Assembly: GCA_020740775.1 (NCBI GenBank)
Contig: JAHEWK010000022.1
Span: forward strand, 744,001 to 808,000
DNA length: 64,000 bases
Reading direction: 5' to 3'
Source of the DNA: Ilyonectria destructans
Lineage: Eukaryota; Ascomycota; Sordariomycetes; Hypocreales; Nectriaceae
The translations under genes were made by a program, and so were the position numbers. The notes under the pieces were generated by a model. That model saw only the letters and a list, made by a program, of their open reading frames with translations. It was not told where the DNA came from and made no database searches. Shown in pieces: positions 12,940 through 24,045 of this stretch (position 1 is the first letter of the stretch; every line of letters starts with the position of its first letter).

Positions 12940-15900
12940 TCTCCGAGTCATTCAGGCCAACGTCGGCAAGATGTCCCCGGTCCACGACTGTGCTCTTGCA
13001 TTAGCAGACTCGGAACGATACGATGTCGTGCTCCTCAAGAACCATGGACAACGATGGCAAATCCCCGTTGCCTCACGAAGACTCACCCGGCATACGGCAC
13101 CTGCTCTCCAGTCGAGGCGTGGGATGGCAATTGCACTCGGCCCAGAGTCATGACGTATGTCCGCCGTGACGCCAAGCTCCTGGCAGACCAGAACCGACCC
13201 TACATAAGCCGCGATATCCTGTGGCTTACGGTCAACGATATAGTGATCGTTAACTTCTACCGCCAGAACGATGAAAATGGTGGATTGGATATTCTACTGC
13301 AATGGCCCAACAGACGACGAGCTCAAGGGCTTCGTAGAAATCGCAGAACTCGGATCGACTGGGATCCCCGTTGCTGCCTCAGGTCCGTCGAAGCCAGACG
13401 AGCTCGCATCTACGCTCGTGAGCCCCTTGCAATCAGCAGCGAAGGCAACGGACGGGCCTGCGAGGAAGGGAGCACACAGCGCTCCGTGGTGGACCGAAGA
13501 GTGCGCCCGTGCCGCAGCCGGATATCGTGCGATCAGAAGACTGTACACCCTCGGATTCAACCAAGATTTTTTTAGCTAGCCAAACGAGATTTCCACCCTG
13601 TGGTTCGCCAGGCTGGAAGGCTCTTCTGGCGGAACCTGATCAACAGCTTCTCAGACAGCAGCTCCGTTTTCAAGGTCGTCCGGTGACTGGGATCACCAGG
13701 GCCTTTCCAACCTCCTCCACTGCAAGTGGACGAGGTAGTCTACGAAACCGAGCTGGACCAGGCTAACGTGCTCCGCCGAGCTACTTTGGAGCGGCAAACA
13801 GCAGATGATGATATATATTCACGACCCCTGGATTCAGGTCAACACTCACCCACGCAATGATTCCACTCCCGCAGAAAATCTCTCTGGAAGCACAGGAAGC
13901 GACTTTCCGTACCGGGAAGACATCTCCGGGAGCAGATAGCATCACAGTCAAACTCCTTAAAGCACTATGGCACATCATTGGGTCGCACGCCCGTCGCCTC
14001 TTCGAGGGGTGCCTAGCAATAGGCCACCACCCAAAACCCTTCAGGGTAGCAGAGGTGGTTGTGATCGCTACACTTGGACATAGAGACCTGACAGTCCCAC
14101 GAGCATGGCGACCTATCTCTCTGCTCTTCTGCTTCGGCAAGGGAATGGAACGGTCAGTTGCGCGCCGTCTCGTGTGGGCATAAATTCACTACGGAGTCCT
14201 TCATCCCCAGCAAACCGGAGCTCTCCCTAAGACATCGGCGACAGACCTTGGAGCTACTTTGGTTCACGACATTGAGGAAGCATTTTCCCGCAAGAAGGTG
14301 GTCTCACTGGTCACGATGGACATCTAAGGTGCATTTGACGCTGCCATTCACAACAGACTGATTTTGCGATTCCGCGAACAAGGCGGGCGGGACCATCTCA
14401 CACGATAGGCTAGATCCTTTATTGGACGACCGATGTGCTCGTGCTAGGTACCAAGATACCATCACACCGCTCTCTCCTCTCTAGTGCGGGTCTCCCTCAG
14501 GGATTGCCGGTATCACCGATCCTCTTTCAGCTGTATACAGAACGCATGAGCCGATTAGGAAACCCTCAAGGCCGATTCGGTTATGCAGACGACACGGACG
14601 ACACGGACAACACGGACAATACAGGCGTCCTGCGCGCAGGCGATGCGGTAGAAGAGACAGCAGCTACGGCATCACGTTCTGTCGAAGAAATGGTCCTCTG
14701 GGGTGCGGCAAACGGGGTATCTTTCGACCCTAAGAAGACGGAAGTCATGCACTTTTCTCGGAGCAAACTCAAGACTGCGCCGGCAATACGCCATGGTGAT
14801 GTCGAGAAGCATCCCGAGGCAGCTATGCGCTGGCTAGGCATCTGACTGGACAGCAGCCTTTCATTCCGAGTCCACATAGAGAAGTAGACGGCTAAGCACA
14901 GGCCGTCGCCTGTTATCTACGAGGACTCACCAACATGAAGCATGACCCAGTGCCCAGTGCTGTGCGGAGTGCCGTCAGGGTGTGTGTTGAGCCAGTCCTG
15001 CTCTATGACGCCGAAGTATGGCACCCTGGTGCAACCCGACCGCGGTGGAGCCAATCGTCGTCTCAAGACCGGCCATCAAATATTCGACACTTCTTGCGGA
15101 GAGAACAAGGCCATTGACCAATCCATGCGAGCTATGCTCCCCGTCTGGAGGACGACCCCTATCACCATCCTCCATCGGCAAAGCGAGATACCACCAGCGG
15201 CTTAGCTTCTTGAAGTGCGTCGATATTGTTTCTCTGCTCGACTTAATCCCTCGACGAGGCCCACCCCATCGCGAAGCGCACGCTTCGACCCAGACATCCC
15301 ACATACCATAAGCTCGTCAAGCGGAAGTACTAAACCTCATCAGAGGCAAGCTTCACGACGCGTCTCCCATGAGCCGATGAGCTCGCGCCCTGCGTACGGC
15401 CGACCCTCATCCAACAATGCTACATCAAGGAACAGGAAACAGTCCTACATATAGCTTCGGAAGAAGAATCTGCTGAGGCTTCCCAGGCTTTCCTCCAGTG
15501 GATTGAATCAGTAAACTCATTTACCTTGATCGTATACTCAGACGGGTTCTTGTCCTCATAGGGAGCAGACAGCTGCGGCTTCGCCATTCACCAGAACGAC
15601 CTCTCCATCTGTGACGGCTCCGGCCGTCTTGGGCTTGCCGAGGTCTTTGATGCTGAGACCATAGAAGCACTAGAGGCCTCGAGACCGTCCTATACCTCCC
15701 GGGATCAGCGACACAGGATATCGTAGTGTGCTTAGACAACCTGGCAGCTGCCACATGTGTACGTGGCAAGCCTTCCTCGAGTTCCAGGCCTGAGCTGCAT
15801 CACATGGAACCACACAAGTACGCTGCATACCTGGCCACACGAACAATCCTGGCAACAAACAGGCCGACAAACTGGCAAAAGCAGCTTTGTCGCTGCCGGA

Positions 15901-16084
15901 GCCGGACGGCGCTCAGCCGACGCTGGCATACCTGCGAAAGATGACGAAGTTAAAACCGAAAGAAGCTTTCGCATCATGGTGGTCAACTTTCCCCTCGAAC
16001 AGTATAGGAGATTTAATCTTCAAGGCGACTATACGCTGCCCACGTACCCATCGGAGCTCTCGCTCCCTCGGACAGCTCTGCACC
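12940..16084 (+). pseudogene. Tad-type LINE ORF2: endonuclease, reverse transcriptase, RNase H (left copy)
   Basis: The APE-type endonuclease begins near 12945 with an IQANVGK-like start. The RT domain spans about 13857-14880. It includes SPGADSITVKLL, AWRPISLL, a GLPQGLPVSPILFQLY motif and the catalytic YADD at 14583-14594. RNase H follows at about 15530-15990, starting YSDG. Domain order and motifs are those of the Tad clade of fungal non-LTR retrotransposons. Several stops and frameshifts break it (for example stops within 14180-14435 and at 15560), and it is truncated at 16084 before the C-terminal HGDFAAY-type motif that the right copy keeps. Not functional as read. Confidence 0.85.
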
Positions 16085-17658
16085 TGGGTCACGACACGAC
16101 TTGTCAGTCAGTTCTTTTGCGCGACAAGAAAGGCAAGGTTTAAGCTTATGCGACATTGCTGCCTAATTGTCGTCTGTTTGTCTTTCCCGGAGTCAGGGCA
16201 ACGCAACGTGTACATAGCGCTGCCTTTTGGTCGCCGCATGTGTGTGTCTCCTCCGCTTCGTGTTTCTGCGCAGGCTTCTTGTCTCGTCTGCCCGCTCTCC
16301 CTGCAACTCTTGTCCTGGTAGGTTTTGATCACGTACTATTCCTGCCTAGAGCCGGTTCAAACTTAGCAAAGGTTGCGAAGTTGAGACGCTGACGCTAAAT
16401 ACGGATTGTATTCCTGGGTACACCACAGTGAAGTGCAGTGCCGTGAAGTGCAGTGCATTGACGTGCATGGAAGCAACAGTCGCTTCAGGCGTTCTTTCGT
16501 TCCTCCTCTTTACTGTTTCGTCTCATTAAACTTCTGGTAGAGGTGGGGGACTGCTCTAGGAGCATTCCAAGCAGCTTTCGTTTGCCCATTCTCCAGCTTT
16601 GCTCCGCCTTCCCCCACTTCTTCTCTTGGTTCCTTATTTTGTCTTGAACGGTTCCGATGCATGCACTCGTTGCTACAGATCTGCGCCTCAACAAAACGCC
16701 CTCACCTTTGCAGTCCCTTGTGTGACTCATCGATGACTCAAGAGACCCGCTGCTGAGTACTGCATCTTTCTGCCTCCACAGTCGCAAACTCTACCAAGTT
16801 CTCGCAACGGGACTGAAAGGTGTATCAATGTGCCACGCGGACATGTGTTTGCACAATGTTCGTCGCCAATCTCGACAAGACAGGAAACAGCAGAAAAGCG
16901 GACGAGGTTACGTGGTGACGAAGTAGGCGACGCTAAAAGACAAATGACGAAAGACACGACGAGACACACAACAGACACACGACAGACACGACGACAGACG
17001 ACGACAGACGACGACAGATGAGTGGGTGCCTGTCTTCGGCCCTCAGGAAATTACGCTTTCCACACCGATTCCGGGTGCGCTCCGCTGTTGCCACGCCCCT
17101 GGGTGTCGAGCCCGCCGACCATACCTCCTCGCTTACGTCGCCTCTCGTCTTGCTCGCGAATGGACGGACATGTGCAAACTTGTACGGCACTACGACACAC
17201 TGCAATGGATCAGCACCGGACATGCTGCTGATGGCGAACCTTTTTCGGGACGCCGGAGCGCGACCATCCGTTGTGATCGTCGCTTTTGTCGCGGACCGAA
17301 CGATTGAGGCCACAAAATGATCTTGTCACGTCGCATTCAAGGTTTTACAGAATATCCAAGGCCCGCAATGCGTGTACAGTGTCTATCTACCTGACCCATT
17401 TAACGTACCGACACCACAACAGAAGTCCGTCCTGAGCTGCAACGTGTCAGCTGCAGGATTTCCCAGATGTCGCATGTCGCGAAATGCTCGCAAACATAGC
17501 TTTAAGTGCGATCCCTCGTGCACTCGCGGGAGCATCCCTCAGGCACACTTCGGTCCGGTCGTGCTGCGCAGCATGAAATATCCCAGGATCTCCCGCTTTG
17601 GAGCGGCACGCCGCACGAGAAGGCTGTTTAGCGTCCAGCACCCAACTCCATCGACAAT
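16085..17658. other. No gene recognised
   Basis: This is the spacer between the LINE 3' boundary and the rhodopsin-like gene. It contains a GACGACAGACGACG microsatellite near 16985-17020. Frames are short and unconvincing. Confidence 0.5.
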
Positions 17659-19033
17659 ATGCCCAACATCGCGATCGAGATCTTCGTTCTGCTGAGTATC
17701 GGACTCGGCCTCCTCGGCATGCGAATCTGCGTGCGACTCGACACCAGCCACGGCCGGAAGCTTGCGTTGGACGATTACTTGATGGTCCTAGTCGCAGTCA
17801 GTGATATCTACCCTTCGAACTCGTGCCCCGTGCTAACATCCCGGCCGTAGCCTCTGTACCTCCTCGAGACGGGCTCTTGCCTACGCGGTGAGGTCCCACC
17901 TGGGCGGCCTGGCGAACCACAGTATGTCGGATACGGAGAGAGCGCGGCTAGGTGCAGGCAGCGAGGAGCACGAGCTGCGGGTTCTCGGCTCCCAAATCTA
18001 CTTGGCAGAATGGGTAGTTCACGTCTCTCTGCTCTGGATGCTCAAGGCGACTGCGTGTACTCACTGCCTGCGGTTGGCGAGGGATTTGGGAACTTACAGA
18101 GAGCCTGCCTACGCAGGGCTTGCGTTCGTTTTCATCACCTGGATCGTCGCTTTTCTGTCCGTTATGCTGGGCCGTCGGCCGCCGAGTCGAAGCCGGCAGA
18201 TCAGTCCAGATCCTGGCAGTGAGTCCGAGCGACACGTCTCGTGAAGGGAACACTGGGGTGCTAACCGAAGACAACTGCCAGCCGGCTGTGTCTAAGATCG
18301 ATCTTTTGCAACGACGGTTCTCAATGAACTGACCAATGATTACCTGCCATGCATCGTGTTGCTGATGCTACCATACATGCGACTATCTTCTCTCAAGAAG
18401 CTGGAGTTTGCTGCGGTCTCCGTGTGTGGTGCTTTTGTCATGGCGGCGGGCATTCTTCGATGCGCGCTCACGCTGACGGTAGGTGTCCTTGGTGTCCAAT
18501 GACTGGTGCCTGGTGTCAGGTGTCAGGTGTCAGGTGTCAGGTGTCAGGTGTCAGGTGTCAGGTGTCAGGTGTCAGGTGTCAGGTGTCAGGTGTCAGGTAT
18601 CAGGTGTCATGTGTCAGGCGCCCCCTGTTTGGCGTTTGGTACCTCGCGTCTGGTTCCTGGCAGCGAAGGAGTCTCGGTAGCCTGTTGACATTTCGCCCAG
18701 AACCGATCTAGCGACATAGAGCAGGCAGAGCGTTGGGCGGTGCGAGAAGCTTTCGGGGCCATCACAACGGTCAACTTACCGATCATCTTCTCTTTCTTCG
18801 TTGGAGGCCAAGGTCTACAGCGCAAGAGGGCCTGTCCGAGGGCGATGCCTGATACACCGCATTCCAATCTGCCGTTCTTTCCGAACGACGGCGGCATATG
18901 GGTCACCAGCGAAGTCGGGGTTGAGAGCGTGGAGAGGCAAAGCAGCGTGTCTTGCGGTGAACGTTCGCACGAGTGTGTCTGCCAGACGCCGGACAATGCA
19001 AAAGGGCGGTATACTCACGACATCGTTCACTGA
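17659..19033 (+). pseudogene. Fungal rhodopsin-like integral membrane protein, two frame breaks
   Basis: The gene model has four exons: 17659-17796, 17851-18218, 18271-18478 and 18701-19033, with introns ending in GTAG, GAAG and CCAG and carrying GCTAAC branch points in the first two. The protein, about 350 residues, has the hallmarks of the fungal Rhodopsin_dom/SAT4/PTH11-like family. These are LDDYLM after the first helix, VLGSQIYLAEW..LLWMLKA, a PDPG..CQPAVSK segment before the next helices, REAFGAI..NLPIIFSFF, and a GIWVTSEV-like tail. Two single-base slips break the frame: one extra base at about 17868 (in a GGG run) and one missing base at about 18296 (in a TTTT run). Both are homopolymers, so assembly error is as likely as true decay. 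The likely role is membrane sensing; the ligand is unknown. Confidence 0.75.
18512..18618. repeat. GGTGTCA 7-bp minisatellite inside an intron
   Basis: About 15 near-perfect tandem copies of a 7-bp unit fill the middle of the third intron of the rhodopsin-like gene (intron 18479-18700). The other introns of this gene are 52-54 nt. Because the unit is not a multiple of three, it could not expand like this in an exon. Confidence 0.9.
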
Positions 19034-20704
19034 AGACAGGACTCTGACTGTTCAAAGCGAGTGGTGTCTCCAAACTTGATCAGGTGTCACATGGGATAAT
19101 ACCGTCGTTGACGGTCGTCCTGTGCCAGTTGTTTGCGTTTGTTCGGTGGAAAGTCAAGACCAAGACACATTCTTCGAATAGATCGCGGCCTTCCTATGAC
19201 CTTTCCATAACCGTCGAGTGCCTAGTCTTGTTCAAGCGCGTTGGTTCGCGCGCGCAGTACCGTATACCCTCTCGCCGCTTGTCCACATGTAGGTATTGCA
19301 ATTGAGCTTCAGTGAGCATCTGACCAAAGCCACCTCGGTTACCAACTGGCAAGTGAGAGGGAACGATAACACGTATGCATGACGGACAAAAAACTCAGGC
19401 CACTTGGCGAGATTCTCCTAGGTTTACGACGAAGGAACTCGCCGATCATACGCGTGTTTCAAAAAGCCCCATCTATGATTCGGTCTGTACTGGCAACCGC
19501 TATCCCCCGGCAAGCGCCCGTTCACGCTTGGCGAGCGATGTTTTAAAGCGCGCAAGCATCATCGAGAGAAGAGAGTGCAGACGTGTAGGAGACCACAGTG
19601 CATGCAATTCCAAGCACGTGCACTTTTTTCTTTTCCTTCCACTTGCACCCTCTCTGATCAAATCTGGTGCGAAGTCTCTGAGATGCATGAGCCCACTACG
19701 TCAGATCCTTGAGGTAGCAAATACACTACAAACGACGGTAGCAAACGCGTGGCTTGACCCTTAGACTAGGTATCCGAAACTCTTCCTCCAGTTAGAAATG
19801 ATATAAAAAAATATAGCTAAGCAAGCTAAGCAGTTCTTTATAATATTATATATAGCCTTATTATCTAATTGAGATTCTATAAAAGAAAATGTAGAATTAG
19901 GTGCACAATGACCACCTATGGGTATAGACCCTGTAAATCCATTTGAATTACCATTAACTACTTAATACAGTAATTTTATTATCAAGTGGGGCTACAGTTA
20001 CTTACGCACATCATGCTTTAATAAAAGGTGACAGAAAAGGAGCATGCTAGGGAGGGACTATCTTCTGTTTATGGAATATCTGTTAACAGACTTACTTTCG
20101 AATTTTTTGAGGTCAGACCTCTTTCGTAACAGAAAAGGGTACTCATCAACTAAATTCACAAAACAGACCCAGTACGGAAATCACAGACCATACCACCAAA
20201 AAATAAAACAAAAAAAAGGTAAAGAAAAAAAATTCCGATACCACTTAACACGGCCAGCCCAAGTCGACGCGTTGACCAGAAGATGTTGTCTCAGATGGGC
20301 AGACCCCAGCTTTATGTCAGCCGCGGCGGCTAAGTTAGGATACGGCAATCTGCGAGACATTCTTTTACAGAGGTGGCTGTGCGAGAGCATGGCCGTGCGA
20401 AGTTGCGCTCGCCAGGTGCATGACGAACCATCCGCGGCAGAGGCCGAGAGGAACCCATCTAGACCATTTGTGACATGCCGACGAAACCAGTCCAGAGAAA
20501 TCGGTTGGGAGGAAATCTCTATCTAGCATCTCGTTTCCCTGCCTGCTGATACGTAGTGTGAACAGCCATAGCACTCTCTGTTGGCTCTGGTGTTTTCTCC
20601 TCGTCGCGGTCGCAGTAGAGGGCTAGCCCCGGCGCTGATCCGTAGAAGTGTCTACCATGACTGAATGAGTGGTTGTCACAGCACCACAATGGACTTTCCG
20701 CGAA
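19034..20704. other. No gene recognised; AT-rich part
   Basis: About 19790-20240 is AT-rich with many TA steps, as in RIP-affected repeats. Frames in it are low-complexity. The remainder shows nothing definite. Confidence 0.5.
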
Positions 20705-21227
20705 CGCCTAGGTCGATCGAACGTATGAGCTGTCCTTCGAGTCGCCAGTTGACACATTCGGCAAAGCCCCATCTTCAGACACGATAATGCTGACGGATCT
20801 CTCAAGGTCATCGTTAAGCTCCAAAGAACTGTCTGACATGTTCTCTCGGTCTCTTAGCTCGGGATCAAACAGACACCAGTTATGACTTGGCCGACCCTCG
20901 CAATCAGTCATGGTGCATTGATTGCACCGTATATGCGGACATCTTGCATTTCTACAGAGGCATGTAGTTGCTTCCCACGATGTCCAACACTACCTCATCG
21001 TTAACACCTTGACGCATATTCACTAATCGAACGGGCATGCTTACATCGCAGCAAACCCAATGGGTGGAGTTTGAGTCAGGCATGATCTGATTGCGGCGCG
21101 GTGCGAGTTTAACGGGGTCGTTTTGGCGTGTACCCAATACAATATCGACAGAGGACTCGCTAATGGCTAAAAGGTATTTGTGCTGTGGCACTGTATAGGG
21201 AAGAGCACGTTCGCGGCCGATAGTCAA
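20705..21227 (-). pseudogene. Possible Cys-rich protein fragment
   Basis: Two minus-strand frames, 21227-20952 and about 20970-20708, read as one protein if a single extra base near 20955 is ignored. The second part has closely spaced cysteines (C-X4-C-X4-C-X2-C, then C and WC), as in small zinc-binding domains, followed by an acidic tail. No ATG is evident at the upstream end (TTG only). Family not recognised; weak support. Confidence 0.3.
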
Positions 21228-22028
21228 TCTGTTTTCTTGTTCCTTCTTTGGGCCTTCCTACTTTCCATTCTTTCTTTCCCATCTTATGTTCCTGAAGGAA
21301 TGAGTGCAAGAGACCAAGCAATCCTCATAATAATTTGCAATGGATACACCCTGAACCCTACGAGCATGGCGTGCAACGTATGTGCGAACATTCGTCATGC
21401 TGTTGTAACGCGTCAACTACTGAATTGGGTGGAACATACGTTCAGAATTCCACAGTCACTAGACTATTTGTTTCTGGTTTGGGAGGCCCCATGGCGGCTC
21501 GAAAAGGCGTCCGTCTCAGACACGTAGCAGACTGCATCGGTCAGTACAGGACAACGATGAAACTTGTTGTGTGGCAGGTTGTCCTGAGTCATCCACCCCA
21601 CAGGCTTGTAACATGATCAAACAGTTCGTGACGAATGTGCTATGACTACCCAGAGTTCGAGAGGTCAGGCTGTTGGTGGCTGGACTTCTGCTCCCTTGTA
21701 TGTGCTGCTTGTGGGACCGAACAACAGGTGGCCTGTGCAGGGAATCAAGTTCAACATTTAACTGACGGACACTCTTAGGGGCTACAAGGTTTGTCCAGTT
21801 TGCGTTGCCTACTTCTGAGTAGATTGAACAGCCGGAATGAGTTTGGGCGCGTCTCGCGAGCGTAATAAACCACGGAAATGAATCAAGGGCGGATGAACAC
21901 TCCATGGTATTGTCACATGGGATTTTGTGAAATGAAAGTCGCGGCAGCGGAAATTAGGTCTACCTAGCGGGATTCTCTACACTGTTAAAAAAGAAAGAAA
22001 GAAAGAAAGAAAGGTGGGCGAATAAAGG

Positions 22029-22644
22029 CTACGTGTCCATAAGGATTGGATCTCGAAAAGTGTCCGCCCACGTCGAGTACCGCAAACAATCGAAATCGGC
22101 ATAGCCTCCAGATCTGCCTGCGTTTCAGGTAGTCAGCTAAGAAGATGAGTAGATGTGCGATCAGCTTACAATTTCCGAGTGTTCGCAAGATATCACTGCA
22201 AGCTCCATCTCCGTTGATGCTCATGTTGGCCGCCTTGCATTTTGGCACCCAGGTGACTTGGAACATCTGGACAAGCCAAGTCGTATTGAGATGATAGGTT
22301 CTAGATATACCGGGGAAGTCTTGAGCCAAGGTGGCGTCTCGTTGAGATTCACAAAAACGGATTGCGTTATCGTCCCTTGTGGGTTTGGACAGAACGAGAT
22401 TATCGCCACCAGCAAAACAACGAATAACCGGGTCAACGATCGCGGAAGTGTGTGAAGTGAGTGCGGTGGAACTGATTTTCGCACCATCAGCTTCCCCCGT
22501 GGTTGTGGCGGCCAGTGTACTCCACAATCCGCCGATGCCAGTAAGAATGTGCGTCGAGAAGCTAGGATGGGCGCTCTCGCTCTCCGCGTTTACTAATGTA
22601 AAAGTGGCAAGGAAGACATGCACAAAGAAGATGGTGAGGTTCAT
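22029..22644 (-). CDS. Small secreted six-cysteine protein (effector-like)
   Basis: Exons are 22644-22170 and 22117-22029. The intron (22118-22169, 52 nt) starts GTAAGC, has a GCTGAC branch point and ends CGCAG. The join gives a 187-residue protein. A signal peptide is clear (MNLTIFFVHVFLATFTLVNA). After it come six cysteines at irregular spacing (RCFAGG, FCES, PKCKA, ACSDIL, GNCRSGG, DFDCLRY), the last two encoded across or after the splice. Size, secretion and even cysteine number fit fungal extracellular or effector proteins stabilised by three disulfides. I do not recognise a named family. Without splicing the frame runs into a basic and hydrophobic tail, so the spliced form is preferred. 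Confidence 0.7.
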
Positions 22645-23269
22645 GATTCAGGATAGCCTTGTTTCTGCCGGAAGGAGTCTTGTCACTGAAATATATAGTA
22701 AGTCGGCCTCGTGAGCTGATACGGTCAGAACTCAGAAGAGCAGCAGTGATGGGACAAGACGGCAGATCGGTGGATGGTTGTTTGGTACAGTCAGGGATGA
22801 GTCTATGGTGTGTCAGACTTCAGCTACCAGTTTTACGACAGGCGCAGCATGCACACCTCGTTAATGCGGGTGTACCAGATTTCTACAATGTGACTGGCCT
22901 CTTATGTAACAACGCATAGTACAAACAGTACGTGAGGGGTGTTTACCAAGGCAAAAGAAGGCGTTCACGAACAGATTCGACCCATCCCAACGTACAGTTG
23001 CCTTTTATGGATGGTAAACTTGCGTTGGCGTGCGTTGGCGACGTATCGAAACACGTTCAAGCGATGTCAGTTCCGTTTCAGAGCCCGAGGTTTCCTAGTG
23101 GACGGATATAATGACGCAAACTGTTATCGAAGGAGACCACCAGACCCAGGCGAACCGGACGGGGTTCTCTTCGCACCTTGCCTTACGGATGGGCAAACGT
23201 AACGTGAAACAAGTCATGGTGCCCGTGATGATTCGTTGGTGGTGGACGAGACAGGAAACATGACAATCC
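22645..23269. other. No gene recognised
   Basis: This is the divergent promoter side of the secreted-protein gene. Nothing definite is visible. Confidence 0.5.
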
Positions 23270-23908
23270 ATGTCCCCAAGCTACGACGGTCATACCGGGT
23301 TTGGTTCTGGATCGAGAAATGACAAATCTCTAGTAGCTTCGACCATCCAAATCAGCCGCAAATCCAGGACAGTTTCGTCAACATCCCTCCTTTACTCGTC
23401 AACAAACTGTGGCACCCGTTCAATGGCTGCATCAATCATGGCTTCATTGGCTGCACTAGAGCAGTGCATGACTACGGAGTACACGGTTCTGCGAAGTCGA
23501 ACGTCAGCTGTCGCTACTGTACGAAGCACTGCTACTGATAAATTGTGCGCAGTTACCTTGTACTATACAAATCCAATGGACAGGAGAAGAATTGACAAGA
23601 GAATTCATGTATTCCTCCAAAGCGAAACCCCAGAGGCAGAGGATGCTTTTTTCTTTGTTCCCGGGTGGGAAGCTCACGAGCCTCAGGACTCCCCGTCCAA
23701 GCATGCCCAGCCATCACTTCACCCGCTGAGGCCGGATCGAGAATCAACTGCCATGAACTCGCAGGAATCACAAGCTAGTAGCGGAGCTGACGCGACAACC
23801 GAGCGAAACATTCTGTTTAGTCCGACAAACGGGCTGCCCGCGATGTATCGCGATATTTTCGAGGTACTAGACTCCGTTGTACCAGCGCGCAGCTCCTCAA
23901 GTGGGTAG
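23270..23908 (+). CDS. Hypothetical protein
   Basis: A single open frame of 212 codons starts with ATG. It is rich in Ser/Thr in the first half, with a SQESQASSGAD-type polar stretch near the end. No domain is recognised and no intron signals are needed. A later ATG (about 23423, MAASIM) is also possible. The frame may be fortuitous. Confidence 0.3.
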   Translation: MSPSYDGHTGFGSGSRNDKSLVASTIQISRKSRTVSSTSLLYSSTNCGTRSMAASIMASLAALEQCMTTEYTVLRSRTSAVATVRSTATDKLCAVTLYYTNPMDRRRIDKRIHVFLQSETPEAEDAFFFVPGWEAHEPQDSPSKHAQPSLHPLRPDRESTAMNSQESQASSGADATTERNILFSPTNGLPAMYRDIFEVLDSVVPARSSSSG

Positions 23909-24045
23909 CAATAAACTGGAGTGAGTTTAAGATATTAAGAGGCAATTTTATAAAAAAGAAATTCAATACTTAAATGTTAGGTACATAAGCATTTAGACAA
24001 GATCCATAAAGCAAATAAACAAGGCCCTCTCATTCAGTTTATAGA

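Larger units (their letters stand above)
7256..16084 (+). repeat. Large LINE-containing block, left copy (inverted relative at 56.7-64.0 kb)
   Basis: From about 7256 to 16084 the sequence matches the reverse complement of the right end of the window almost continuously. The left copy carries extra sequence at about 7397-8334 and 8681-9007 and keeps a zinc-knuckle segment (about 12362-12963) that the right copy lacks. It lacks about 270 bp near 11800 that the right copy has. The 3' boundary is sharp: identity ends after GCTCTGCACC at 16084. The upstream 4 kb holds minisatellites and no convincing gene. It is either the long 5' region of the LINE or flanking DNA duplicated with it. Confidence 0.8.

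Noticed and set aside
20044..20526. 160-codon open frame
   Set aside because: It spans an AT-rich, lysine-rich low-complexity stretch and unrelated sequence; no domain, no consistent composition.
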